Of a stretch of DNA of 13,253 bases, positions 6,613 to 13,089 are shown piece by piece. The notes beneath the pieces are model-generated. The model saw only the letters and a program-made list of their open reading frames with translations. It did not search any database and was not told where the DNA came from. A program made the position numbers and the translations under genes. The DNA comes from an uncultured Eubacteriales bacterium (GTDB lineage Bacteria; Bacillota; Clostridia; Christensenellales; Aristaeellaceae): contig USCW01000028.1 in the NCBI GenBank assembly GCA_900553315.1, positions 1-13,253 on the forward strand, read 5' to 3'. Within the stretch, counting starts at the first letter, position 1; every line of letters begins with the position of its first letter.

Positions 6613-7608
6613 ATGATATTGCGTGTGGGCAGGATGGAGCATGGGGAGAGAAATTTGATTACGGACGTGCCGGGGGTCAGGGTCGGACATTGTACCGTGG
6701 ATCGGGGGAACTGCCACACGGGCGTTACCGTCGTGCTGCCGCCGACGGAGAATCCCTTTGTTGAGAAAATGACCGCTGCCGCCTTTGTGTGGAACGGGTT
6801 CGGGAAAAGTCAGGGACTCGTGCAGGTCGAGGAGCTGGGCACGCTGGAAACGCCCGTCGCCCTGACCAATACCCTGAACGTCGGAAAGGTGCATGACGCA
6901 TTGGTGTCTGTCATGCTCGACTGGTGCAAGCGTGATGGCGTACCGCTGAGCAGTGTCAACCCCGTCGTTATGGAGTGCAATGACAGCAGCCTCAGCGATA
7001 TTGCTCAGCGCCCCGTGGGCGAAGCGGAGGTGCGTGCGGCGATTGCAAATGCCTCCGTTGACTTTGCAGAGGGCGACGTGGGCGCAGGCCGCGGCACCAC
7101 CTGCTACGGCATGAAGGGCGGCATCGGCTCTTCCTCGCGGCTGATGCAGATTGGTGACGAAACCTTCACCATGGGCGTGCTGGTGCAGTCTAATTACGGT
7201 TCCTCGGCGGACTTCCAGTTCGCGGAACTGCCGGAAGGTCTCGCGGAGTGCGATAAGGGCTCCATTATTATGGTCATTGCTACGGACCTGCCCCTAAGCC
7301 ATCGGCAGCTCAAGCGCGTCATCAAGCGGGCCAGCGTGGGCATGGCACGGCTGGGCTCCTTTGTGGGTCACGGCAGCGGCGAGATCATGCTGGGCTTCAC
7401 CACCGCCCCAAGGGAAAAGCAGGGCGCGTTCAGCACCATGCGCGTGCTGGATGAGGAGCTGATGAATATCCCCTTCCGCGCCGTGGGCGAGTGCTGTGAA
7501 GAAGCCATTTTGAAATCCATGCTGTGCGCACATCCTGCAAAAACGCTGGATGGCAAGGACGTCCCTGCACTGCGGGACGTGCTGGCGGCACGGAAGGACA
7601 AAACATGA
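6613..7608 (+). CDS. P1/S58 family (DmpA-like) self-processing aminopeptidase
   Basis: Members are Ntn-fold hydrolases that cut themselves into two chains and then release N-terminal residues (L-aminopeptidase, D-Ala-esterase/amidase, or beta-aminopeptidase activity). The 331-residue product opens with LITDVPGVRVGHCT, the family hallmark, and continues with GAGRGTTCYGMKGGIGSSSR (about 157-176) and GVLVQSNYGS (about 188-197). The motif KGSIIMVIATDLPL places the expected cleavage between Gly216 and Ser217, Ser217 being the N-terminal nucleophile. Length and motifs look intact, so it is probably active. No signal peptide is visible, so it is cytoplasmic. The start has AGGAG at 6601-6605, seven bases upstream. 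Its stop overlaps the next gene by four bases (ATGA). The exact substrate cannot be read from sequence. Confidence 0.9.
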   Translation: MILRVGRMEHGERNLITDVPGVRVGHCTVDRGNCHTGVTVVLPPTENPFVEKMTAAAFVWNGFGKSQGLVQVEELGTLETPVALTNTLNVGKVHDALVSVMLDWCKRDGVPLSSVNPVVMECNDSSLSDIAQRPVGEAEVRAAIANASVDFAEGDVGAGRGTTCYGMKGGIGSSSRLMQIGDETFTMGVLVQSNYGSSADFQFAELPEGLAECDKGSIIMVIATDLPLSHRQLKRVIKRASVGMARLGSFVGHGSGEIMLGFTTAPREKQGAFSTMRVLDEELMNIPFRAVGECCEEAILKSMLCAHPAKTLDGKDVPALRDVLAARKDKT

Positions 7609-8486
7609 TCTATCTGGACAGCTTCCGCTTTCCGGATGGCGACTGGGAATGGAAGCAGCGGCTGAAGGTGAAGCGCACCTGCTACAATACCATGTATCCC
7701 TTCGGCATCCTTTCGGGGATCGGACTGGAACGGCTGGATTTTGCGCCTGTCACGATCCTGTACGGTGGAAACGGTTCCGGGAAAACAACGGCGCTGAATG
7801 TGATCGCGGCAAAATTGCAGCTGATGCGGGATACGCCGGGAAATACCTCGACCTTTTTCGAAACCTATGTGCAGGGCTGTTGGGCGGAGATGACCGAGGC
7901 GCTTCCAGTAGAGAGCCGCATGATTACCAGCGACGATGTGTTTGATTATATGCTGCGCATTCGTGACATGAACGCAGATATTGACACGGAGCGTGAGCAA
8001 CTGTTTCGGGAGCATACGGAAGCGCGGCACAGCGTCTATCAGGTGCGCAGTCTGGCAGACTACGACGAACTGAAGAAGCGCAACAGCGCCCGGCGAAAAA
8101 CACAATCGGCTTTTGTGCGGGAGCAGCTGGGGGAGGGTAATATTCGGGAGCTGTCGAACGGAGAGAGCGCGTTGTTTTATTTCCGCCAGCGTGTGGCGGA
8201 GGACGCGCTGTACCTGCTGGATGAGCCGGAGAACAGCCTGAGCGCAGATAAACAGCTGGAGCTTGCGGACTATCTGGCGGAATCGGCGCGTTACGCGGGC
8301 TGTCAGATGGTGATTGCAACGCATTCACCGTTCCTGCTGGCGCTTCCGGGGGCAAAAATCTATGATTTTGATAAGCATCCTGTGGAGGTTCGGCCATGGA
8401 CGGCGCTTCATGCGGTGCGCGTGTATGCGGAATTTTTTAAGCAGCATGAACGGGAATTTACGGAAGCTGACGGATACGGATATTAA
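7605..8486 (+). CDS. Stand-alone ABC-type/AAA ATPase of unknown role
   Basis: A 293-residue soluble ATPase with the ABC-type nucleotide-binding layout but no transporter domain. Seen: Walker A GGNGSGKTT at 54-62, signature LSNGES at 183-188, Walker B LYLLDEPE with Asp206-Glu207, and switch His240 in ATHSPFLL. Between Walker A and the signature lies a charged, probably helical or coiled section (about 118-175). This resembles the broad AAA_15/AAA_21 type found as single genes in many Bacillota; their function is mostly unknown. The ATG at 7605 is chosen because GGAAGGA lies just upstream at 7592-7598 and it gives the 4-base ATGA overlap with the peptidase; longer forms would run into that gene. 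It could be a regulator, a nucleic-acid or peptide-linked ATPase, or part of a defence pair, but no partner nuclease is present. Confidence 0.85.
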   Translation: MIYLDSFRFPDGDWEWKQRLKVKRTCYNTMYPFGILSGIGLERLDFAPVTILYGGNGSGKTTALNVIAAKLQLMRDTPGNTSTFFETYVQGCWAEMTEALPVESRMITSDDVFDYMLRIRDMNADIDTEREQLFREHTEARHSVYQVRSLADYDELKKRNSARRKTQSAFVREQLGEGNIRELSNGESALFYFRQRVAEDALYLLDEPENSLSADKQLELADYLAESARYAGCQMVIATHSPFLLALPGAKIYDFDKHPVEVRPWTALHAVRVYAEFFKQHEREFTEADGYGY

Positions 8487-8506
8487 AGAAAAGGGGATAA
8501 CGGTAC

Positions 8507-8971
8507 ATGAGCGAAGCATTTACGGTGCGCAAGGCAAATGAAAAGGATATTACGCTGCTGTATACGCTGATTCAGGGACTGGCGGCCTACGAGAAAAGGC
8601 CGCAGGATATGACGGCCTCGCAGGAAGCGCTGCATGCGTGGCTTTTCAAGAAAAAAATCGCAACGGCGCTGATTGCGGAATACGAGCAGGAGCCGGTGGG
8701 GTACGCCATTTATTATCCTGTGTTCGGTTCCTTTGCCGCAGAGGCCGGGGTACATTTGGAGGATATGTATCTGCGCGAGGAAAGCCGGCACGGCGGGCTT
8801 GGTACGAAATTCTTTGCGAAGATCGTTGATTTTGTTCAGGCGGACGGCTATTCCGGCATGGAATGGAGCTGTCTTGACTGGAACGCGTCGGCTATCGGAT
8901 TCTATCATAAGATCGGTGCGGAGCAGGAAACGGGACGTGTATACTATCATTATCCTTGCAAGGATAAGTGA
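8507..8971 (+). CDS. GNAT acetyltransferase, spermidine/thialysine acetyltransferase-like
   Basis: A 154-residue single-domain GNAT enzyme that would move an acetyl group from acetyl-CoA to an amine. Seen: N-terminal VRKANEKDITLLYTLI, acetyl-CoA loop in LEDMYLREESRHGGLGTKFF (84-103, with Arg94 to Gly99), and the C-terminal MEWSCLDWNASAIGFYHKIGA (118-138). The block EDMYLR plus EWS-LDWN-AI-FY is characteristic of the SSAT/SSAT2-like group that acetylates polyamines or thialysine. The substrate is therefore probably a small amine, but this is by resemblance only. It lies 20 bases after the ATPase gene, with an AAGGGG ribosome binding site about ten bases before the ATG, in the same operon. Confidence 0.9.
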   Translation: MSEAFTVRKANEKDITLLYTLIQGLAAYEKRPQDMTASQEALHAWLFKKKIATALIAEYEQEPVGYAIYYPVFGSFAAEAGVHLEDMYLREESRHGGLGTKFFAKIVDFVQADGYSGMEWSCLDWNASAIGFYHKIGAEQETGRVYYHYPCKDK

Positions 8972-8990
8972 AGGGCACGGGGGAAAACGC

Positions 8991-9725
8991 ATGAAATGTG
9001 CATTAGCGGCCGTGGGGTTTCTGAACGGCGATGTACAGCACAATCAGCGCGTCATTTTGAATGTGATGAAGGGCTGCTCGGGGCGGGCCGATGTGGTTCT
9101 CTTCGGTGAGGCTTTCTTGCAGGGCTTTTACGGCGCAACCTTTGAGGCGGCGCATGATCGTCAAGTGGCGCTTTACCGGGGTGATGCAATTCTTCAGGAG
9201 ATTGGTAGAGCTGCAAGAACATATGCCATTGCGAGTTCCTTTGGATTCATTGAAAAGGATGGAGACAGCTTTTACAGTTCACAAATGACCCTAGGTGCAG
9301 ACGGAAAGATCGCTGACCTGTACAGGCGCGTTTCGCCGGGCTGGAAGGAAGCATTCGCGGATGCGCATTACCGGGAGGGCGATGCGTTCCATGCTTTTAC
9401 GCTGCACGGCAAAAAGGTTGTGGTCGGTCTGTGCGGCGATTTGTGGTATGATGGACATATAGACGCTATCAATCAACTGCACCCGGACGTGGTCTTCTGG
9501 CCGGTCTATACGGACTTTCCTGCAAACGAATGGAACACGGCAGTCAAGCAGGAATATGCGCAGCAGGCGGGCAAGCTGGGGTGTCCGGTGCTGTACGTCA
9601 ACTCGCTGTGCAAGGACAAAGTGGGCGACGACATTGCAAGGGGCGGTGCGGCGCTTTTTGTGGACGGAACGATCGTACAGGAAGTACCGTCAGGGGAGGA
9701 AAACGTGCTTTTCACGGAGATTTGA
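8991..9725 (+). CDS. Nitrilase-superfamily carbon-nitrogen hydrolase with Arg in place of catalytic Lys
   Basis: The family hydrolyses amides, N-carbamoyl compounds or nitriles using a Glu-Lys-Cys triad. In this 244-residue product Glu40 (LFGEAFLQGF) and Cys148 (VVVGLCGDLWYD) are clear, but the usual Tyr-Arg-Lys motif reads YRR (111-113) in DLYRRVSPGWKEAF, so the catalytic Lys is apparently Arg113. The second conserved Glu may be Glu120. The sequence around Cys148, CGDLW, also differs from the common CYDLR. Length is at the short end for a single-domain member. The ATG at 8991 follows GGGGG at about 8979-8983 and lies 19 bases after the GNAT stop; the open frame extends upstream but that part overlaps the GNAT gene. 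It is the last gene of the four-gene unit. Confidence 0.85.
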   Translation: MKCALAAVGFLNGDVQHNQRVILNVMKGCSGRADVVLFGEAFLQGFYGATFEAAHDRQVALYRGDAILQEIGRAARTYAIASSFGFIEKDGDSFYSSQMTLGADGKIADLYRRVSPGWKEAFADAHYREGDAFHAFTLHGKKVVVGLCGDLWYDGHIDAINQLHPDVVFWPVYTDFPANEWNTAVKQEYAQQAGKLGCPVLYVNSLCKDKVGDDIARGGAALFVDGTIVQEVPSGEENVLFTEI

Positions 9726-9744
9726 AGGATTTTCATTAGACACA

Positions 9745-9782
9745 AAAGGCACCTGCCGCGAATGCTTGCGGCAGGTGCCTTT
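9745..9782. terminator. Bidirectional intrinsic terminator
   Basis: Perfect 15-base arms 9745-9759 and 9768-9782 around an 8-base loop. The plus-strand arm ends in TTT; on the minus strand the stem runs into TTTTGTGT, a better T-run. It sits between two convergent genes (stop at 9725 and stop at 9800), so it serves both transcripts. Confidence 0.9.
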
Positions 9783-9799
9783 ACGATTGGAGAAAGAAA

Positions 9800-10312
9800 T
9801 TACTTTACGCTCTTCGCGGCTTCCAGCAGACCGGAGACGTAGCCCAGCGTGTCCACCAGCGTGCAGCCGGACACCACGTCCACCATCTCCTCAGCGGTCT
9901 TGCCTTCCAGCTCGGCCTCCAGCTCCGCGATGGTCTTGCCGGTCACATAGGCTTCGATGGCCGCGTAGTTGTCCGCCAGCGCGACGGTCGCACCCGCGTG
10001 ATCGGTCATGTTCTTGCTGTACAGCTCGGTGTTCACACGCTTAGAGGCCAGCACCTTGCCCTCGGGATAGCTCTCGCCGAAGCTGGCGTCGCTGTTCGGC
10101 ACGCCAACGGCGCTGTCCTTGTCCATGAACTGGAACTCGTCGATGTAGGCGGCCACGATGGTATCACCCTGCATCGCAACGGTCAGCACCGCGAAGCACT
10201 TGGTGCCGTGAGCGGCGTAGTCCACCTGACCGAGCTTCACGGTCTCATCCGCGAAGGCAGCAAAGGGGATCATCATGCACAGAGCCAGAACCAGAGCCAA
10301 GAACTTTTTCAT
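9800..10312 (-). CDS. Small exported protein, FMN-binding-domain-like
   Basis: A 170-residue secreted protein. A signal peptide spans 1-21 (MKKFLALVLALCMM..., likely cut after AFA before DET), with no lipobox. The mature part has AHGTKCFAVLTVAMQGDTIVAAYIDEF (about 34-60), which resembles the glycine- and beta-rich half of FMN_bind domains, and VDVVSGCTLVDT (144-155), which resembles the Dxx(S/T)GAT flavin-attachment motif with Cys150 in place of Ala. Similar proteins in Gram-positive anaerobes carry FMN attached by ApbE, but no apbE is in this window and the assignment rests on motif resemblance. The start at 10310-10312 is preferred over an ATG three codons upstream, because GGAGG at 10322-10326 is nine bases from it but only one base from the other. 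It is a single-gene unit with its own promoter and a terminator at 9745-9782. Confidence 0.8.
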   Translation of the reverse strand: MKKFLALVLALCMMIPFAAFADETVKLGQVDYAAHGTKCFAVLTVAMQGDTIVAAYIDEFQFMDKDSAVGVPNSDASFGESYPEGKVLASKRVNTELYSKNMTDHAGATVALADNYAAIEAYVTGKTIAELEAELEGKTAEEMVDVVSGCTLVDTLGYVSGLLEAAKSVK

Positions 10313-10321
10313 AGGGGTCAT

Positions 10322-10326
10322 CCTCC
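10322..10326 (-). promoter_or_regulatory. Ribosome binding site that sets the start of the exported protein
   Basis: GGAGG on the minus strand, nine bases from the ATG at 10310-10312. The alternative ATG at 10319-10321 almost touches it and is too near to be used. Confidence 0.8.
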
Positions 10327-10363
10327 GTTTGAAATAGATTCAGCCGTGCGGCTGTTTAGTTTT

Positions 10364-10399
10364 GTTATACCCAGATTTCGGATGGGTGAAAACTGGGTA
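10364..10399 (-). promoter_or_regulatory. Promoter with flanking inverted repeat (possible operator)
   Basis: Minus strand: TTTTCA (-35, 4 of 6) at 10387-10392, a 17-base spacer and TATAAC (-10, 5 of 6) at 10364-10369. A perfect 7-base inverted repeat, TACCCAG at 10368-10374 and CTGGGTA at 10393-10399, overlaps the -10 on one side and touches the -35 on the other. This placement suits a repressor or other regulator binding across the promoter of the exported protein gene. The regulator is unknown. Confidence 0.6.
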
Positions 10400-10748
10400 A
10401 AGGAAATTTATTGTTTTATTTTGCATGTGGCGCAATTATCTTGCAATACGTTATGTAATGAGATATAAGTAAGCCGAGACTTCGGAAAACTCGCCGAAGG
10501 GCTAAAGAAATGCGGGAAAATGCTGATTGTTGAGCGGCTTGCGCTGTGCATTGGGATATGTCCAGCAACCGTTTCGTAGAAAACTTATGATGGATTTCCA
10601 TGCTATTATGATGTAGAAAGGTTCCACTTCGCACATCCACGGAAGCTCTGCCAGATGCCGCAGACACATACAACCAACTAACAGGAACCCACACCCACCT
10701 AGCATGGGCGCACAAGTTTGGAGGAAAAGCCAAGCCTATTCCCAGCCA
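10400..10748. other. Intergenic stretch with no recognisable gene
   Basis: About 350 bases, visibly richer in A/T than the neighbours in its first half (10400-10620). Small stem: 10480-10485 pairs with 10494-10499. Short open frames occur on the minus strand (10502-10705 and 10416-10904), but they have no convincing ribosome binding site, no family resemblance, and the longer one runs through the hairpin repeat and into the next gene. It could be remnant DNA or simply a long spacer. Confidence 0.5.
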
Positions 10749-10817
10749 CTCTTCGGGAGAGGGGGTCTGGGGGAGAGGCGCTTCTCTTAGAGAAGCGGCC
10801 TCTCCCCCAGAATCTCC
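10749..10817 (+). repeat. 69-base hairpin repeat, copy 2
   Basis: Same orientation as copy 1 at 6513-6581, differing only at 10760, 10788 and 10809. Here 10767-10787 pairs with 10789-10810 except for one unpaired base at 10798. A run of five T begins at 10826, nine bases past the element, so weak termination of an incoming plus-strand transcript is possible. It ends 70 bases before the TTG start of the next gene and just upstream of that gene's -10 box. Confidence 0.85.
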
Positions 10818-10820
10818 CCC

Positions 10821-10849
10821 TTCCGTTTTTGTCCTGCTTGTGCTATAAT
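10821..10849 (+). promoter_or_regulatory. Extended -10 promoter of the CorC/HlyC-family gene
   Basis: TGCTATAAT at 10841-10849 is a perfect -10 with the TG extension. The -35 at the 17-base spacing (TTCCGT, 10821-10826) is poor, which an extended -10 commonly tolerates. Transcription would start near 10856 and leave a leader of about 30 bases. Confidence 0.75.
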
Positions 10850-10873
10850 AAAAATCGGATAAATTTACATGTG

Positions 10874-10880
10874 AAGGAGG
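10874..10880 (+). promoter_or_regulatory. Ribosome binding site supporting a TTG start
   Basis: AAGGAGG, seven bases before TTG at 10888-10890. No in-frame ATG lies near the N-terminus of the protein family, so this site decides in favour of TTG. Confidence 0.85.
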
Positions 10881-10887
10881 AGTTTCT

Positions 10888-12234
10888 TTGTCACCCGACC
10901 CCATAGGTGGTCCGCTACTGTTTCAACTTGTGCTGATTTTGATCAATGCCTACTTTGCGTCCACGGAGATAGCCGTGCTGTCGATGAACGATGTTAAGCT
11001 TCGCCATCAGGCGGAGGAGGGCGATAAGATGGCCGTGATGCTGCTGAAGCTGGCGGACAATCCGAATCGTTTCCTTTCGACCATTCAGGTAGGCATTACG
11101 CTGGCGGGCTTCCTTGGCAGCGCCTTTGCCGCGGAGAATTTTGCCAATCGTCTTGCGACGGCGATTCTGAACGCGGGCGCTGCGATAGACCCTCAACTGC
11201 TGACCACGCTGTGCGTCATCCTGATTACGCTGATCCTGTCCTACTTCACGCTGGTGCTGGGCGAGCTGGTGCCCAAGCGAATTGCCATGCAGCAGCCGGA
11301 AAAGGTTGCGAGAATGAGCGGCCGAGTGATCCTCGTGCTGGCGGAAATTTTTCGGCCCATTGTATGGCTGCTGAGCAAGAGCACCAACGGGGTGCTGCGT
11401 CTGCTGGGTATGAACCCGAACAGCGAGCCCGAGGAAGTGACGGAGGAAGAGATTCGCGCCATGGTGGACATGGGCGGCGAAAGCGGCGCGATTGAAGAGA
11501 ACGAGAAGGAAATGATTGAGAACATCTTTGAGTTCAACAACCGCACCGCCGAGGACGTCATGACTCACCGCACTGATGTGACCAGCCTGAGTATTCACGA
11601 TACGAAAGACGAGATTATCGCCACGATCCTGGACACGGGTTTGAGCCGCTTCCCGGTGTACGACAAGGACATGGACGATATCATTGGCATATTGAATACC
11701 CGCGATTTTCTGCTGAACAATCATGCGGAGCATCCGAAAACGGTGAAGGAGCTGCTGCGCGAGGCGTACTTTGTGCCGGAGACGGTGCAGGCGGACGTGC
11801 TTTTCCGCGACATGCAGCAGAAGAAAATGCACATGGCGATCGTGGTGGACGAGTACGGCGGCATGAGCGGCATTGTGACCATGGAGGACCTGCTGGAGGA
11901 GATCGTCGGCAATATTTACGACGAGACGGATCCGCAGGACGATGCGGACATTGTGAAGCTGTCGGAGAATCTATGGCGCGTGAACGGCGGCGTGAGCTTG
12001 GAGGAGCTTTCCGAGGCGTTGGATGTGGAGCTTCCGACAGAGGAGGACTACGACACGCTGGGCGGTCTGATCTTCGATCAGTTCACGACGATCCCGCAGG
12101 ACGGTTCGCACCCCGAGGTAGACGCGGCTGGTCTACATATTCGCGTTGAGGTTCTCAGCGATCACCGCGTAGAATCCGCCCTCGTCAGTAAGCAAGCAGT
12201 CGAACAAGAGGACGAAGAAAAGAAAGAAGAATAA
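10888..12234 (+). CDS. CorC/HlyC-family membrane protein (CNNM/DUF21 plus CBS pair)
   Basis: A 448-residue membrane protein of the group often labelled hemolysin family; members such as CorC and MpfA are linked to magnesium or other divalent-metal efflux. Domain order: N-terminal CNNM transmembrane domain (about 1-190) with hydrophobic segments near 9-32, 64-85, 104-128 and 145-165 and the conserved LGELVPKRIA; a linker EVTEEEIRAMVDMGGESGAIEENEKEMI; a CBS pair (about 215-340) with EDVMTHRTDV and MAIVVDEYGGMSGIVTMEDLLEEIVG; and a C-terminal CorC_HlyC domain (about 355-430) with LGGLIFDQF. A highly acidic/Lys tail ends the protein. All domains are complete. It starts with TTG, has its own promoter, and a hairpin follows seven bases after the stop. 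Confidence 0.92.
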   Translation: MSPDPIGGPLLFQLVLILINAYFASTEIAVLSMNDVKLRHQAEEGDKMAVMLLKLADNPNRFLSTIQVGITLAGFLGSAFAAENFANRLATAILNAGAAIDPQLLTTLCVILITLILSYFTLVLGELVPKRIAMQQPEKVARMSGRVILVLAEIFRPIVWLLSKSTNGVLRLLGMNPNSEPEEVTEEEIRAMVDMGGESGAIEENEKEMIENIFEFNNRTAEDVMTHRTDVTSLSIHDTKDEIIATILDTGLSRFPVYDKDMDDIIGILNTRDFLLNNHAEHPKTVKELLREAYFVPETVQADVLFRDMQQKKMHMAIVVDEYGGMSGIVTMEDLLEEIVGNIYDETDPQDDADIVKLSENLWRVNGGVSLEELSEALDVELPTEEDYDTLGGLIFDQFTTIPQDGSHPEVDAAGLHIRVEVLSDHRVESALVSKQAVEQEDEEKKEE

Positions 12235-12240
12235 AGATTT

Positions 12241-12281
12241 GCGAAGGGGGGGCTTTTCTGAAGAAAAGCCCCCTCCTTCGC
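12241..12281 (+). terminator. Strong hairpin after the CorC/HlyC-family gene
   Basis: Arms 12241-12259 and 12262-12281 pair with one bulged T at 12274 and a 2-base loop. It begins six bases after the TAA. No T-run follows on the plus strand (a C-run does), so it may be a factor-independent stop of low efficiency or a 3'-end protecting structure. The arms resemble the hairpins at 8-46 and 4061-4101. Confidence 0.65.
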
Positions 12282-12330
12282 AATCCCCCCCCGCCCCTCC
12301 GTAATTATTTCATTTATGTTTCAAAACGGC

Positions 12331-12359
12331 TTGCGTTTCTTCATAAAAAATCGTATAAT
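12331..12359 (+). promoter_or_regulatory. Promoter of the two-component system
   Basis: A perfect TATAAT at 12354-12359 with TTGCGT (3 of 6) at 12331-12336, spacer 17. The transcript would start near 12366, about 31 bases before the ATG at 12397. Confidence 0.75.
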
Positions 12360-12396
12360 TGTTGTGAGTAAGGAGAAGAAGCGGAAGGTGACGCCC

Positions 12397-13089
12397 ATGG
12401 CAAAGAGCATTTTACTGGTGGACGACGAGCCTCTCATTTTGAAGGGCCTGAAATATACACTTGAACAGGAAGGGTACGAAACGGACAGCGCATTGGATGG
12501 GGAAGAGGCGCTGGCTAAGTTTTTTGCGGGCAATTATGATATGATTCTGCTGGACGTGATGCTGCCTAAGCTGGACGGCATCAGCGTGTGCCAGCGCATC
12601 CGCGAGCATTCCAACGTGCCGATCATCATGCTCACCGCCAAGGGCGAGGACATGGATAAAATCCTCGGGCTGGAATACGGCGCGGATGATTATATGACCA
12701 AGCCCTATAATATTCTCGAGGTCAAGGCACGCATCAAGACTATTTTCCGCCGGGTCAACGCCTCCGCCGCTCCGGAGGATAAAAAGGTCATCCGCGTGCG
12801 GGATATGGAGGTCAACCTCGTCAAGCGCACCGTTACCCTCGCGGGCAAGGACGTGAAGCTGACCGCTAAGGAGTTTGACCTGCTGCAATTATTTATCCAG
12901 AACCGCGGCAAGGTGTTCAGCCGTGAGGCCATGCTGGAAACTGTCTGGAAATATGACTACGCGGGCGACGCACGCACCGTGGATGTGCATATCCGCCGCC
13001 TGCGGGAGAAGATCGAGCGCGATACCTCCAAGCCGGAATTCATCTTCACCAAATGGGGAGTTGGTTACTATTTCACCGACAAGGATTAA
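12397..13089 (+). CDS. OmpR/PhoB-family response regulator
   Basis: A 230-residue two-component regulator. The receiver domain (about 3-118) has the acidic pair Asp9-Asp10, phosphorylated Asp53 in ILLDVMLP, Thr80 and Lys102 in the order expected. After a linker (119-131), the winged-helix DNA-binding domain (about 133-228) shows LTAKEFDLLQLF, the recognition region DARTVDVHIRRLREKIE, and the closing WGVGYYF. It resembles the WalR/PhoP/PhoB group of Bacillota, but the signal is not evident. The ATG at 12397 is chosen since GGAAGGTGA lies at 12383-12391 and homologues begin at this point; the open frame starts 27 codons earlier, inside the promoter. The next gene overlaps or abuts its stop, the usual regulator-kinase pair. 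Confidence 0.95.
   Translation: MAKSILLVDDEPLILKGLKYTLEQEGYETDSALDGEEALAKFFAGNYDMILLDVMLPKLDGISVCQRIREHSNVPIIMLTAKGEDMDKILGLEYGADDYMTKPYNILEVKARIKTIFRRVNASAAPEDKKVIRVRDMEVNLVKRTVTLAGKDVKLTAKEFDLLQLFIQNRGKVFSREAMLETVWKYDYAGDARTVDVHIRRLREKIERDTSKPEFIFTKWGVGYYFTDKD

Noticed and set aside
7368..8324. Minus-strand open frame of 318 codons across the peptidase and ATPase genes
   Set aside because: It spans the junction of two well-supported sense genes and shows no protein family features.
10416..10904. Minus-strand open frame of 162 codons in the intergenic region
   Set aside because: It runs through the hairpin repeat and into the start of the next gene; no ribosome binding site or recognised domain.
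10915..11832. Minus-strand open frame of 305 codons opposite the CorC/HlyC-family gene
   Set aside because: Antisense shadow rich in His, Gln and Arg; the sense protein has complete CNNM and CBS domains.
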